Source: Sclerotinia nivalis (lineage: Eukaryota > Ascomycota > Leotiomycetes > Helotiales > Sclerotiniaceae). Taken from it: 64,000 bases of DNA. The notes beneath the pieces were generated by a model. That model was not told where the DNA came from. It worked only from the letters and a program-made list of their open reading frames with translations, and made no database searches. Position numbers and translations under genes: made by a program. The stretch covers positions 248,001 through 312,000 of the forward strand of contig JAPEIS010000017.1 in the NCBI GenBank assembly GCA_029531795.1, written 5' to 3'. This document shows positions 11,411 to 20,311 of this stretch, one piece after another (position 1 is the stretch's first letter; each line of letters opens with the position of its first letter).

Positions 11411-13090
11411 CTAAACAGTAGTAGCATGACTACCCTTAGCAGGCGCCCCATTACTCTCATTATGACTCAAACTAACCCCCTTCATCATATTAGCTGTACG
11501 GTTTGCCTTATCCCTCGCCATCCCATTATGCGTACCGCTGAAATTCAAATCAGCAATCCCGGGATATCCCTTGATCCCAGTAGCTTTTTCAAGACGACTT
11601 GCGAGATCCTCAGATACTTCACGGAAAATGGCAATTTGACGCTTAATGGCATCTTCCTTTTTACAGTTGGCCATGTGGCCAGAAATGTTTTTGATAAAGC
11701 GATCTTTGGCGTCGTCATCGAAGACTTTTTCCCAAAGGGCGCGCGGAGCCTTGAAATCCTCCTCTCGTATTTCGGAAAGGAAGGTTACGGCATTGCCAGT
11801 GAAGTGACCGTGCACTTTATCAGCATTGACTGTTCGGTTCTTGAAGTGGATTGGTTCAATGGAGGAAATATAATTGGGGCGAGAACCTTGGTTGTAGAAG
11901 GCCATGCTGCCATCGCGTTGGAAATTGCCCATGCGGTAACTTGTGCGTGGGGCATTGACAGGAAGTTGTTGGTAGTTTACACCAACACGATGGCGATGGG
12001 CATCTGGATAAGAGAACAGACGAGATTGCAGGACTGGATCGGCCGAAGGCTCGAGTCCTGGTACTAAGTGAGCGGGGTTGAAGGCAACTTGTTCAATTTC
12101 GGCAAAGTAGTTGACGGCGTTCTCATTGAGAGTTAATTCTCCGACCTTACGGAGAGGGAATTGCTTGTGTGGCCAAACATGTGTAAGATCAAAGACGTTG
12201 ATCTTTCCCTTCTCCCACAACTCCTCTGCCTCTTTAGCAGTCATTGTCTGAACTTCGAGTGACCATTTAGGGAAGTCTCCTTTCTCAATAGCCTCATAGA
12301 GATCCTTTTGAGCGTAGTCTGGTGACTTGTCGGCAGACTCTTCTTGTGTGAAGAACTTTGTTCCTTGTTGAGAGATCATGTGAAATTGACAGTATACCCA
12401 TTCGCCTGCCTTGTTAACAAGCTTGATAGTATGTCCAAAATATCCATGCATGTGACGCCATCCATCTGGAATACCACGATCACCCATAAGGATCATGACT
12501 TGATGAACAGATTCAGGATTCTGGGAAAGATAATCCCAGAACATTGTCGAATCATCAGCATGTGTAAGATGTGTTGATGGATCACGCTTCTGAGTGTGAA
12601 TGAAATGTGGGAACTTTGCTGGATCTCTCAAGAAGAAAACAGGTGTGTTATTGGCAACTAAATCCCAGTTGCCTTCATCCGTCTTAAACTTGACAGAGAA
12701 CCCTCGTGGATCACGAGCACAGTCGTGCGAACCGGATTCACCACCAACCGTAGAGAATCTGACGGTGATTGGGCACTCCTTGCCTTCTTGGAACATGTCT
12801 GCAAGACATAAATCATCCAACCCATTTGTAGTTTTGTATGTTCCATGAGCTCCACCACCCTTAGCATGCACCACACGCTCTGGGATTCTCTCGCGGTCGA
12901 AATGTGAAAGAAGGTCGATCAGGTGGAAATCTTGGAGAAGTAATGGTCCATTCTCGCCAACGCGTTGAGTCTCGTATGGGTGTGGCATTGGTACGCCATT
13001 GGCAGTTGTATAAACAACATCCTGAGACTTTGCATCTCTATCATCTTGATAGTCGCGGAATTGATCACCTGAAGTCTTTTGGGAAGACAT
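11411..13090 (-). CDS. Monofunctional heme catalase, small-subunit type
   Basis: This intronless 559-aa protein breaks down hydrogen peroxide to water and oxygen. The catalytic histidine is His75 in RVVHAKGGGAHG, the distal asparagine is Asn148 in NNTPVFFLRD, and the proximal heme-ligating tyrosine is Tyr361 in RLFSYPDAHRHR. The spacing matches the mammalian enzyme residue for residue between His and Asn. There is no signal peptide and no C-terminal flavodoxin-like extension, so it belongs with the small-subunit catalases rather than the 80-kDa secreted ones. The C-terminus SHATTV is not a classical SKL-type peroxisome signal, so a cytosolic location is more likely. Fungi carry several catalases and I cannot say which numbered one this is. 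Confidence 0.96.
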   Translation of the reverse strand: MSSQKTSGDQFRDYQDDRDAKSQDVVYTTANGVPMPHPYETQRVGENGPLLLQDFHLIDLLSHFDRERIPERVVHAKGGGAHGTYKTTNGLDDLCLADMFQEGKECPITVRFSTVGGESGSHDCARDPRGFSVKFKTDEGNWDLVANNTPVFFLRDPAKFPHFIHTQKRDPSTHLTHADDSTMFWDYLSQNPESVHQVMILMGDRGIPDGWRHMHGYFGHTIKLVNKAGEWVYCQFHMISQQGTKFFTQEESADKSPDYAQKDLYEAIEKGDFPKWSLEVQTMTAKEAEELWEKGKINVFDLTHVWPHKQFPLRKVGELTLNENAVNYFAEIEQVAFNPAHLVPGLEPSADPVLQSRLFSYPDAHRHRVGVNYQQLPVNAPRTSYRMGNFQRDGSMAFYNQGSRPNYISSIEPIHFKNRTVNADKVHGHFTGNAVTFLSEIREEDFKAPRALWEKVFDDDAKDRFIKNISGHMANCKKEDAIKRQIAIFREVSEDLASRLEKATGIKGYPGIADLNFSGTHNGMARDKANRTANMMKGVSLSHNESNGAPAKGSHATTV

Positions 13091-14386
13091 AATGAATTAT
13101 TGTAATGATAAATTTTTAAAAGAGCTAGAGTAAACAGTACTTAAAGTAAATAGAATAATGAGAAATTTATAAAATCAACAAATAGAGGACCAGCCATATA
13201 TGCGCAGTGCCTGCCACACATTTTGCCTCACAGTCAATGACTTCATGAGTGCCCAGGTGCGCGATGTTCAATTGAAATTCCTTGATTGGTTGAATACTGT
13301 GCATTGAATTCAATTCCACAAAGATCTTGGTTTTGGTGTTGACGCTTGCTTTCGGGTCCTGTAGTGGGGAGGAACTAGCCAGCCACTAGGTACGGCACCA
13401 CCGCAATCCCAACGATCGAGAGCTTATTGATTTGAAAGCTTAGATTACATACCAGGTAATCTATCAGGTCTTCGAACATTCTTCGTGCCAATTCTACTTC
13501 CTAAAACGGAGTGCCTTTTGGGAAAGCAAGAGAACAGTTACATGATTCGTGGTCAACTGTAAAATTCATCAGCAATTGTCTATCCCCAAACCGAGCAATT
13601 GTAAGCTGCATCATCGGGTTCCCGCAGGAGATAGATCGCGTTCATGCAAACTGGGAATGTACAGTAGGTACGTCTTCGTGAAACCAGCTCACCCATTTAT
13701 TGTGCTCAATACGGTGACAAAGAATGATAAGACCCCCCTAAGAAAACCATGAAGATCGAAATTCCAGCTTTCATCCATGGCACTGTACATTCTCGATAGC
13801 ACAATTCAGGTTAGACTATGATGATCGAGAGTGGAAAAAATAAACCCAGTAAATCAATACGAGTACGAACAATGGAGCTTTTAGAATGACATCGCACTAC
13901 GGGCATTGCGGCTGCAAGTGTTGGATATCAAATTCAGATGTTGGTGGCGAGCTTCCCCGCAGTGGACTTACTCATAAAATAGTCATCAATCTGGTCCCTG
14001 AACGCCACGTGCTAGAAAACGCGTATTTCCTGATCTCATACACGTGATATTGGATTATAAATGTCAAGTCCTCCAAGGGTCAAAGTGGGCATCAAAGTTC
14101 TATCACGCGTATTTCATTAATATAACGAACGTACTAGAAAAATTGAAATTTGTTGGTAATATTTCCCGTTTCTTTCCTATTGATGCACAAAAGTCCCTTG
14201 GTATACAGAACCCACCCACAGAATACATTTCCATATCCATTAGAAATGGAACAAAGAGTCCACAGTGGGTTTCCCCAAGATCATGGTATAGTGTATAATA
14301 TCATATAATAAGCACCTCATACCTATGCTCAATCCTCAATCAAAACTCCAATTCCATAACGCCTCTTATACTTCCCTGTCTCTACA
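13091..14386. other. Catalase upstream region and spacer
   Basis: It contains the catalase promoter on the 13.1-13.5 kb side, with a CCAAT box on the minus strand (ATTGG at about 13283). The rest is the 3' flank of the exonuclease gene. No further gene is supported. Confidence 0.45.
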
Positions 14387-16317
14387 TCAAACATTCGCAG
14401 TATCAACGGCCTCTACTAATCCCCTATATTTAGCCCAAACAACATCTTCCGGAATTTCTTTCAAAGCCTCTCTTAACCTGTGCCTATCAAACGGTAGATT
14501 ATCGTGAGAAATCGCTTTCAATATATGATTTGCTATACGTTGTGTCCCGTGAGCTGCTGTTCGAGCTCCTGGCTTAGTGAATAGGTTGAAGATCTGTGAA
14601 ATAGAAAGATGGTCATTATGGTACCAAATGAAGTAGTCCTTGAGGATTGGGCGCGTGAGTTTCGATTCTGGATTCGCCGCGAGATGAAGGACGATAAGTA
14701 CATCGGCTGCTAGGGCGATGGAGGATGCTTCGGAATCTTCAGGGGTGAGGACTGGTTGTGCTTGACTTATTTTCTTGGGAACTCCAAGACTAGGTTTAAA
14801 AGCTTGTGAACAATCGGTTCTCCATGGGAGACGATTTGGGGTGGAAAGTTTTTCTTCGGTGTCTAGGTCGATTTCTATTTCTGTTGCGGCTTCAAGTGGG
14901 ACTTCAAGGGCGGGTTTGTGATCTTTGAGCGAGGATTTTGGGTCAAGCGGGGGAGGATCTTGCGTAGTCCGGCGTCGAGTGGATTTTCCCGTTGAAGTTG
15001 GCGTGGGTTTTGGTACGTAAATAGGCTGATTCTGGTCGGCATGAAAGGGTCGTGGAGGCATCGGATTTAGAGCTTGGCGCTTGCTCTCTAGTATATTGTA
15101 GAGGTGGTAACCGGCGTACGAATCTGAAGCTGCATATGAAATTTGTTGAATTGATAATCCTCGAGTCCAATCACTAGACCTAACATACCCTCCTTTGAAC
15201 AGTGGTAGATGTAAATGATCTTCCACTTGCTTTGCTAGGGAAACCAATCTCTTATTGATCAAATCATATTCCTGGGAAACGGTGTACTTGACTAATCGAT
15301 ACAGATGGCTAAGTTCGAATATAGAGACTGAATGAATGCCAAGATATTTTCTAAGACGTGTGCAATCGGCGCTTATTGCCACGCCTACTTTAGTCACTTC
15401 TGGATCCTCCATAATTTTCTTCAGAGTCGGAGCCACCAGTTCTGAGGCTTTATCCTGGGGAAACAATGCAATGTGGAAGAGACCAACTCGCTCTTCCGTT
15501 GCCAGCTGGATCAAAGACACATTTTTTTTGGCGTCATCATAAAGGCGAGCGTCCGCCTTCCATTCTATATCGAAGCCGACGACCTTTTGGCCCAAAAAAT
15601 ATCGTTTTAACGTTTCTTCCGAAGTTTGTAGACTCCGGCAATAGTGTATCTTAACTTTCTTCGGAACACCGTCTTCCTCTGGCCCGCGATATAAAGTATG
15701 CGACCAGTAGGATTCTGGGGTCTCTGGTGCGGCTTCTTTCGCCTGTGTGAACAATTCCTCGGTCATTTGGTATGCCAATTCGGATTTGGGAAGCTCCTTC
15801 TTAGCAGGATCCTCCTGGATCTCGTCTGCTAATTCTTGAACATCCGCTGTTGTTTCAGACTCCAATATCTCTTCCCGAGCCATTTTCGCCCTCCGAGTCT
15901 TCGAGTTTTCAACATGCGAGTTTGCCAGAACATAATTATCTTCGACATATGAATGGAATGCCAAATTCTGTTCATGATTTGCTACCGTAGTCGTACTCAA
16001 AAGCCTCGGTGACCCTGGTGCAGAAACGTCTTTGAAGATAATACCATGACTCGGTTGCCATGTTTTCGAGGAATTCGACGAGATTGATCGAGCCACAGAG
16101 GGACTGCAGTATGCGCGTTAGCTTTACATGTGAAATATTCTTGAGCATAATTCCAATTCACATACCTAGCTCTCTTCCCGCTGATGCCCGCAATTGCTGA
16201 ACCCATTGCTTCTATTGACGCCAAACTTGATTTCCCAACAAAGGAACTTATATTCTTCATAATGGGACGCCGAAGTGATTTTCCCACCGTATATGCTCCA
16301 TGATTACTAGGGAGCAT
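14387..16317 (-). CDS. DEDDy 3'-5' exonuclease (RNase D/WRN-exonuclease family)
   Basis: Two exons (16317-16166 and 16103-14387) are joined across a 62-bp intron with a GTATGT donor, GCTAAC branch site and TGCAG acceptor, giving about 621 aa. The exonuclease fold shows all the acidic motifs: GFDIEW (Asp and Glu of motif I), ISADCTRLRKYLG (Asp of motif II) and YAASDSYAGY (Tyr-x3-Asp of motif III). The roughly 100-residue tail (DYFIWYHNDHLSISQIFN onward) is helical and resembles the helix-turn-helix found in RecQ-type or WRN-like proteins, but there is no helicase. A role in DNA or RNA 3'-end trimming is inferred from the family. The basic N-terminus could target mitochondria. The frame is also open upstream to an ATG at 16539, so the start is uncertain. 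It is divergent from LSM5. Confidence 0.85.
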
Positions 16318-16539
16318 GACACGAGTATTTGCATAGAGAACTGTGGCCCTATGAAGGAATGGAGGGGTAGGGAAATAAACACCAATCGTTGATCTTGGAA
16401 GGTGATGATATGAAACTTTTTGGTATTGGTGCCTGAGGCTTGAAAATGAATTTGCTTGTTTGGAGATGGAGAATCGAATCACGAGCTTCACTTGATTCAG
16501 AGGTGAACAGCAAAGATACAGACAGCTACCATTTTTCAT

Positions 16540-16814
16540 CAAAGAGCACGAATCCGGTCATAAATTCTTTTAGCCATTTCCTTGCGGTGTCAAAATGTGA
16601 GTCAAATCTTTTGAACCAGCACTGTCACACTCACGTGCTCCAACCTTGATTGCCTTCACATATGGGGGTCACAATCACAATATCAGGCGGAGGCAATCAC
16701 TGAGATTTTGCTATATCGAGCCTATTGTCATACAATCATTTCTATTCATACAACAAACTAACAATCCCACAAGCCAAACATCCCGATCTCCATACCACAA
16801 TCCAGTCATCCAAA
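16540..16814. promoter_or_regulatory. Divergent promoter between the exonuclease gene and LSM5
   Basis: The start codons face away from each other, 497 bp apart if the exonuclease begins at 16317 and 275 bp apart if it begins at 16539. No other gene fits between, so both genes must use this space. The sequence is mixed, and I did not identify a TATA box that decides either start. Confidence 0.5.
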
Positions 16815-17288
16815 ATGGCCAGCCAGCTTCTCCCTCTCGGTCAGTCACCTTATCCACACACACAAACACACCTCTCACTAACACATCATCAGAACTCATC
16901 GACAAATGTGTCGGTTCCAAAATATGGGTCGTAATGAAAGGCGACAAAGGTACTACCCCATCACCATCATCCACCTCTCTTCCACTCATCCTTACTCACA
17001 CCACAGAATTCACCGGCACCCTTACCGGTTTCGATGACTACGTCAATATGGTTTTAGAAGATGTTATTGAATTGTACGTATATTATCGCACTTGTATGAG
17101 TATTTTGAATCCTACTGAGTATTCATAGTGATCACCAATCTGGAAATCAAACAAAGCTTCCCAAGATTCTACTGAATGGTAATGGTATTGCTATGGTACG
17201 TATCTATACCGTGATCTACATCATAGAGCAAAAACTAATAATAGAGTAGTTGGTACCAGGTGGAGAAGGACCAATTGGAGGATCGTGA
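16815..17288 (+). CDS. LSM5: U6 snRNA-associated Sm-like protein LSm5
   Basis: Five small exons (16815-16839, 16893-16949, 17007-17073, 17129-17195, 17250-17288) encode 84 aa. All junctions are GT-AG and in phase. The Sm1 motif reads through [17 protein letters not shown] and the Sm2 motif through [18 protein letters not shown], the diagnostic LSm5 signature. Four introns of 50-57 bp in a 255-nt coding sequence is dense but normal for this gene class. LSm5 sits in the Lsm2-8 ring that binds the U6 snRNA 3' end for splicing, and in the Lsm1-7 ring that promotes mRNA decapping. These roles are known for the family and not read from the sequence. Confidence 0.95.
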
Positions 17289-17782
17289 GGATCAAGTGCA
17301 TTGTAAATAAGTACGATTTGGTCTAGAATTAACGGTGGAGCGTGCCGATTCCGCTGGAGAAAGGCATGCGCCTGTTGATTTTGCTGGTGCTGAGATGGGC
17401 TGGAGAGAATGCGAAGCAGCCAAGGAAGCAGCTGGTGGGCCAAGTTCATCAAGCAGAGAACAGGAAAATAGTGGTGATACTACCAAAAGTTAAGGAATGG
17501 ATCATTTCGTAAAGAGCAGTGCAAAGTCTTGCGACCACATTACTACTATCTTATTCTGAGGCCTTGATGTCGTTTCCCCAATTACTCCAGAGAGTTTCAA
17601 GTGAGACCTTTTGGTACCTTGTCATTACTAAGAATTACCTCACATCAATCGAAATTTTACCACGAAAATCCACAAGTGGGATGCTCAAATCGTCTTTCAC
17701 GATACACACAATCATTCCAAAGTATTGGAGAAGCATTATTTCCATACATAAATATACACATTATCTATTATATCCACAAAAA
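17289..17782. other. Convergent 3' spacer
   Basis: This is shared downstream space of LSM5 (plus) and the 842-aa gene (minus). Open frames here are antisense or UTR artefacts. Nothing else seen. Confidence 0.5.
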
Positions 17783-20311
17783 CTAGTCCCTCGCTCTCGG
17801 TTTTCTATCGTCCGATTTCGGCGTCTCAGGCCTCCCATCCCCCTTCAAAATATCCCCCCAAAAATCATAAAAAATGCTATCCCTCGGCGTAACATGTTCC
17901 TCTCCATCCTCCTCTCTATAGTCATTCCCCTCCGCCGCCTCTTCCGCCTCAACCCTATAATTCTCCGACCACCTCTTAAACATCTGTTCCGTCTTCTCCC
18001 CCTCAATCTCCAACGAATGCGTCTGCCACTCCGGAAACCCTATTTCGATATCTCGGGGACTATCGCTCATACCTCCATAGACTAGCCTTTGACTCTCCTG
18101 TCTGACTGGTAATGGATTTACGATTTGCGGTCGACTATTCTCTACTTTGGATACCTGGATGAAATCTTTTTCAGGGGCTGGGAAATCTTTAGCTGGAAGC
18201 GCAGGTCGATAATTAGGATCGTTATAATGAGGAGGCGAAGTAGAAAGCATATCGCGCATGTAAGCAATATGTTGATCTTTAAGTGGTGGCGTGGGACGAA
18301 TATCACCAACATCCCTATATTGAGGAGTATTTTCCTCCCATGCTGTGGTATTTAAGAAATTCCCTTCGCACGTGTGACAAATACCGCGAGGACCGCTCGT
18401 TCCGCGTTTGCGACAGAGTTTACAGCTATTTTCCCAATGTGTATTCCATGTTTCGTCTCCATTACTTCCTTTCCTCGCATTTTGCGGTTCTACTCCACGC
18501 GCTGAAAGATTTTCCTCGACTCTCTCACCCGGATGAGGCGCAGTTAACATCCCACTCTCATTATTCTGATCGCCTATGCACCCCCAAAATTCCTCATCAC
18601 TATCTTCCTCCTCTTTCCCCCTATCCTTCGCCTTTGATTTCTTCCTCGACCCCGCACTACTTCTCTCGTCCTTCTTCCCTTCATAACTCGGATACAACAA
18701 ATACTCAAATGGACTCGGCAACTTCGTTTTCGAATTCGTTTTCTTCTCAAGAGAATCATGTACAACCTCTACTCCATGTCCCATATATCCCTTCAATTTC
18801 TGAATCGGGCTAGCTCTTCCTTCCACCATTTTCCCCTTTCCTTTCCTCTTACTACTCCTACTTTTGCCGCTAGAAGTGGAAGTCGGAGTCGAGGGATGTA
18901 GAACGTCGGTGTATTTTGGCACTTCTTTGCTGGGCGGTACAACTTTCTCCAACTTTCCGTTCCACATCGCCCTTCTCATCATTTCTAATTGTTCCATTGT
19001 CGTTACTTCCTCTTTACTTTCTCTTTGGATTTCCTTTTCTCTTCTCTCATGGGCAGTTGCAACCTCTTCTTTACTGATAGTCTGCGAGCGAGAACTAGCA
19101 GGCGTAGTCGCAGGGCTCTGATCCCTCTCCTCGAACTTCGCCTTCCTTCTCAATCTCCTCTGTCCAGGCGCAGCCTTATGTTTCCCCATTCCCATTCCCG
19201 CACCTCTTTCCCTCGATCTTTCCCCATGAACTCCACTATCCGTCGTCCCGGTTGCACTCCCCCCACTCCCAACACTACTCCACTGCACATCCGAAAACCT
19301 CACACCATCCCCCTGACTCATATTTCTAGCCCCCATTCCCATCTCATTCGTATGCCTAACAGGCACCGAAACCGGTACCGGCGAATAATTCGGGCTCGTA
19401 CGTGGCGAAGTTGTACGCGAAGAATCAGCTCGCGGAGAGGTATGCGGCGGACTAGGACTATTCCCCGCACATGTATATCCCTTCCCAAAATCTCGTTCGA
19501 GCCCCCGTTGCTGTATCAAATAACTCTCGAAATTCAACTGCGTCATCCCATGCGCAAGACCCTGACCCTCTCTCATTCTTTGCGAATCTCCTACATCTTC
19601 CCTCGCCACAAATTTCGGCGGACTGATATTTCGCGGCGGGCTATTAACTTTCGGAGGACTATTTGGCGGACTTGGGGGATTAATTCCCCCATTATATCCC
19701 TTTCCAAAGTCTCTCTCCAACCCTTGTTGCTGTTTCATATACGCCTCGAAATCCAGCCCTCCGACCCCTTGTTCACCACCCCATTCCCCACCACTTTTCC
19801 TTCCTCCCACTTCCTCCCTCGGCTTCAAATAACTCGGTCTCTTCTTCCCCTTAATATGTTTATACCTTTGTTCCAAACCCCTCTCATGCGCCTGACTTCC
19901 CCTCACAGCAAGAGCATCCTCCCTCTCCCCCCGCGAAGAAAAACTCCCCCTCACGCTCCCCGAATGATATTTTCCAACCTGTGTTGGAACAGTCGGTGGA
20001 TGCATTTCTCCAGGTGGATATCGAATACTAGTTCCATATCTCGAGCGGGAAAACCGTTGGCTAACAGGTCGTGCCCGAAATCTTACGTGGAGTTTTAGAT
20101 ATCGTTTTATGCGGCGGGTAGTACTGCGTAGAGGATTGGTCTTGGTGGAAATGGGGGAGCTGGATCTTTGTGGTGGGGTGGGGTTGAAGCGGAATGCGGG
20201 TGAAATTGTGAGGAATTCCGGGTTGTTGCGAGATGTAGGGGGAGGCGTGGAGTGAGGTGGGGTGGATATCCCGCCACGCACGTCGTTATAGGTTGTGTGG
20301 GTGATCTTCAT
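17783..20311 (-). CDS. Large disordered basic protein with a CxxC-CxxC pair
   Basis: A single 842-aa frame, rich in Ser, Pro, Arg and Lys and mostly without predicted fold. Two features stand out. A duplicated unit (about residues 186-220 and 259-294) shares GLERDFGKGY followed by a Ser/Pro run. Four cysteines (C630, C633, C645, C648) are arranged CKLCRKRGTSGPRGICHTC, which suggests a small zinc-binding knuckle. The segment around 670-842 is acidic and more conserved-looking (NDPNYRPALPAKDFPAPEKD). No catalytic family is recognised. A scaffold or chromatin-linked role is possible but unsupported. Several long open frames on the plus strand here are shadows of this gene. Confidence 0.75.
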   Translation of the reverse strand: MKITHTTYNDVRGGISTPPHSTPPPTSRNNPEFLTISPAFRFNPTPPQRSSSPISTKTNPLRSTTRRIKRYLKLHVRFRARPVSQRFSRSRYGTSIRYPPGEMHPPTVPTQVGKYHSGSVRGSFSSRGEREDALAVRGSQAHERGLEQRYKHIKGKKRPSYLKPREEVGGRKSGGEWGGEQGVGGLDFEAYMKQQQGLERDFGKGYNGGINPPSPPNSPPKVNSPPRNISPPKFVAREDVGDSQRMREGQGLAHGMTQLNFESYLIQQRGLERDFGKGYTCAGNSPSPPHTSPRADSSRTTSPRTSPNYSPVPVSVPVRHTNEMGMGARNMSQGDGVRFSDVQWSSVGSGGSATGTTDSGVHGERSRERGAGMGMGKHKAAPGQRRLRRKAKFEERDQSPATTPASSRSQTISKEEVATAHERREKEIQRESKEEVTTMEQLEMMRRAMWNGKLEKVVPPSKEVPKYTDVLHPSTPTSTSSGKSRSSKRKGKGKMVEGRASPIQKLKGYMGHGVEVVHDSLEKKTNSKTKLPSPFEYLLYPSYEGKKDERSSAGSRKKSKAKDRGKEEEDSDEEFWGCIGDQNNESGMLTAPHPGERVEENLSARGVEPQNARKGSNGDETWNTHWENSCKLCRKRGTSGPRGICHTCEGNFLNTTAWEENTPQYRDVGDIRPTPPLKDQHIAYMRDMLSTSPPHYNDPNYRPALPAKDFPAPEKDFIQVSKVENSRPQIVNPLPVRQESQRLVYGGMSDSPRDIEIGFPEWQTHSLEIEGEKTEQMFKRWSENYRVEAEEAAEGNDYREEDGEEHVTPRDSIFYDFWGDILKGDGRPETPKSDDRKPRARD

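Noticed and set aside
16320..16539. N-terminal extension of the exonuclease to the ATG at 16539
   Set aside because: The frame is open but the residues look non-coding. The start at 16317 is preferred, though not proven.
17519..20098. Long plus-strand frames (188, 176 and 369 aa) opposite the 842-aa gene
   Set aside because: Arg/Ser/Pro/Leu-rich antisense shadows of a codon-biased low-complexity gene, with no homology and no splice logic.
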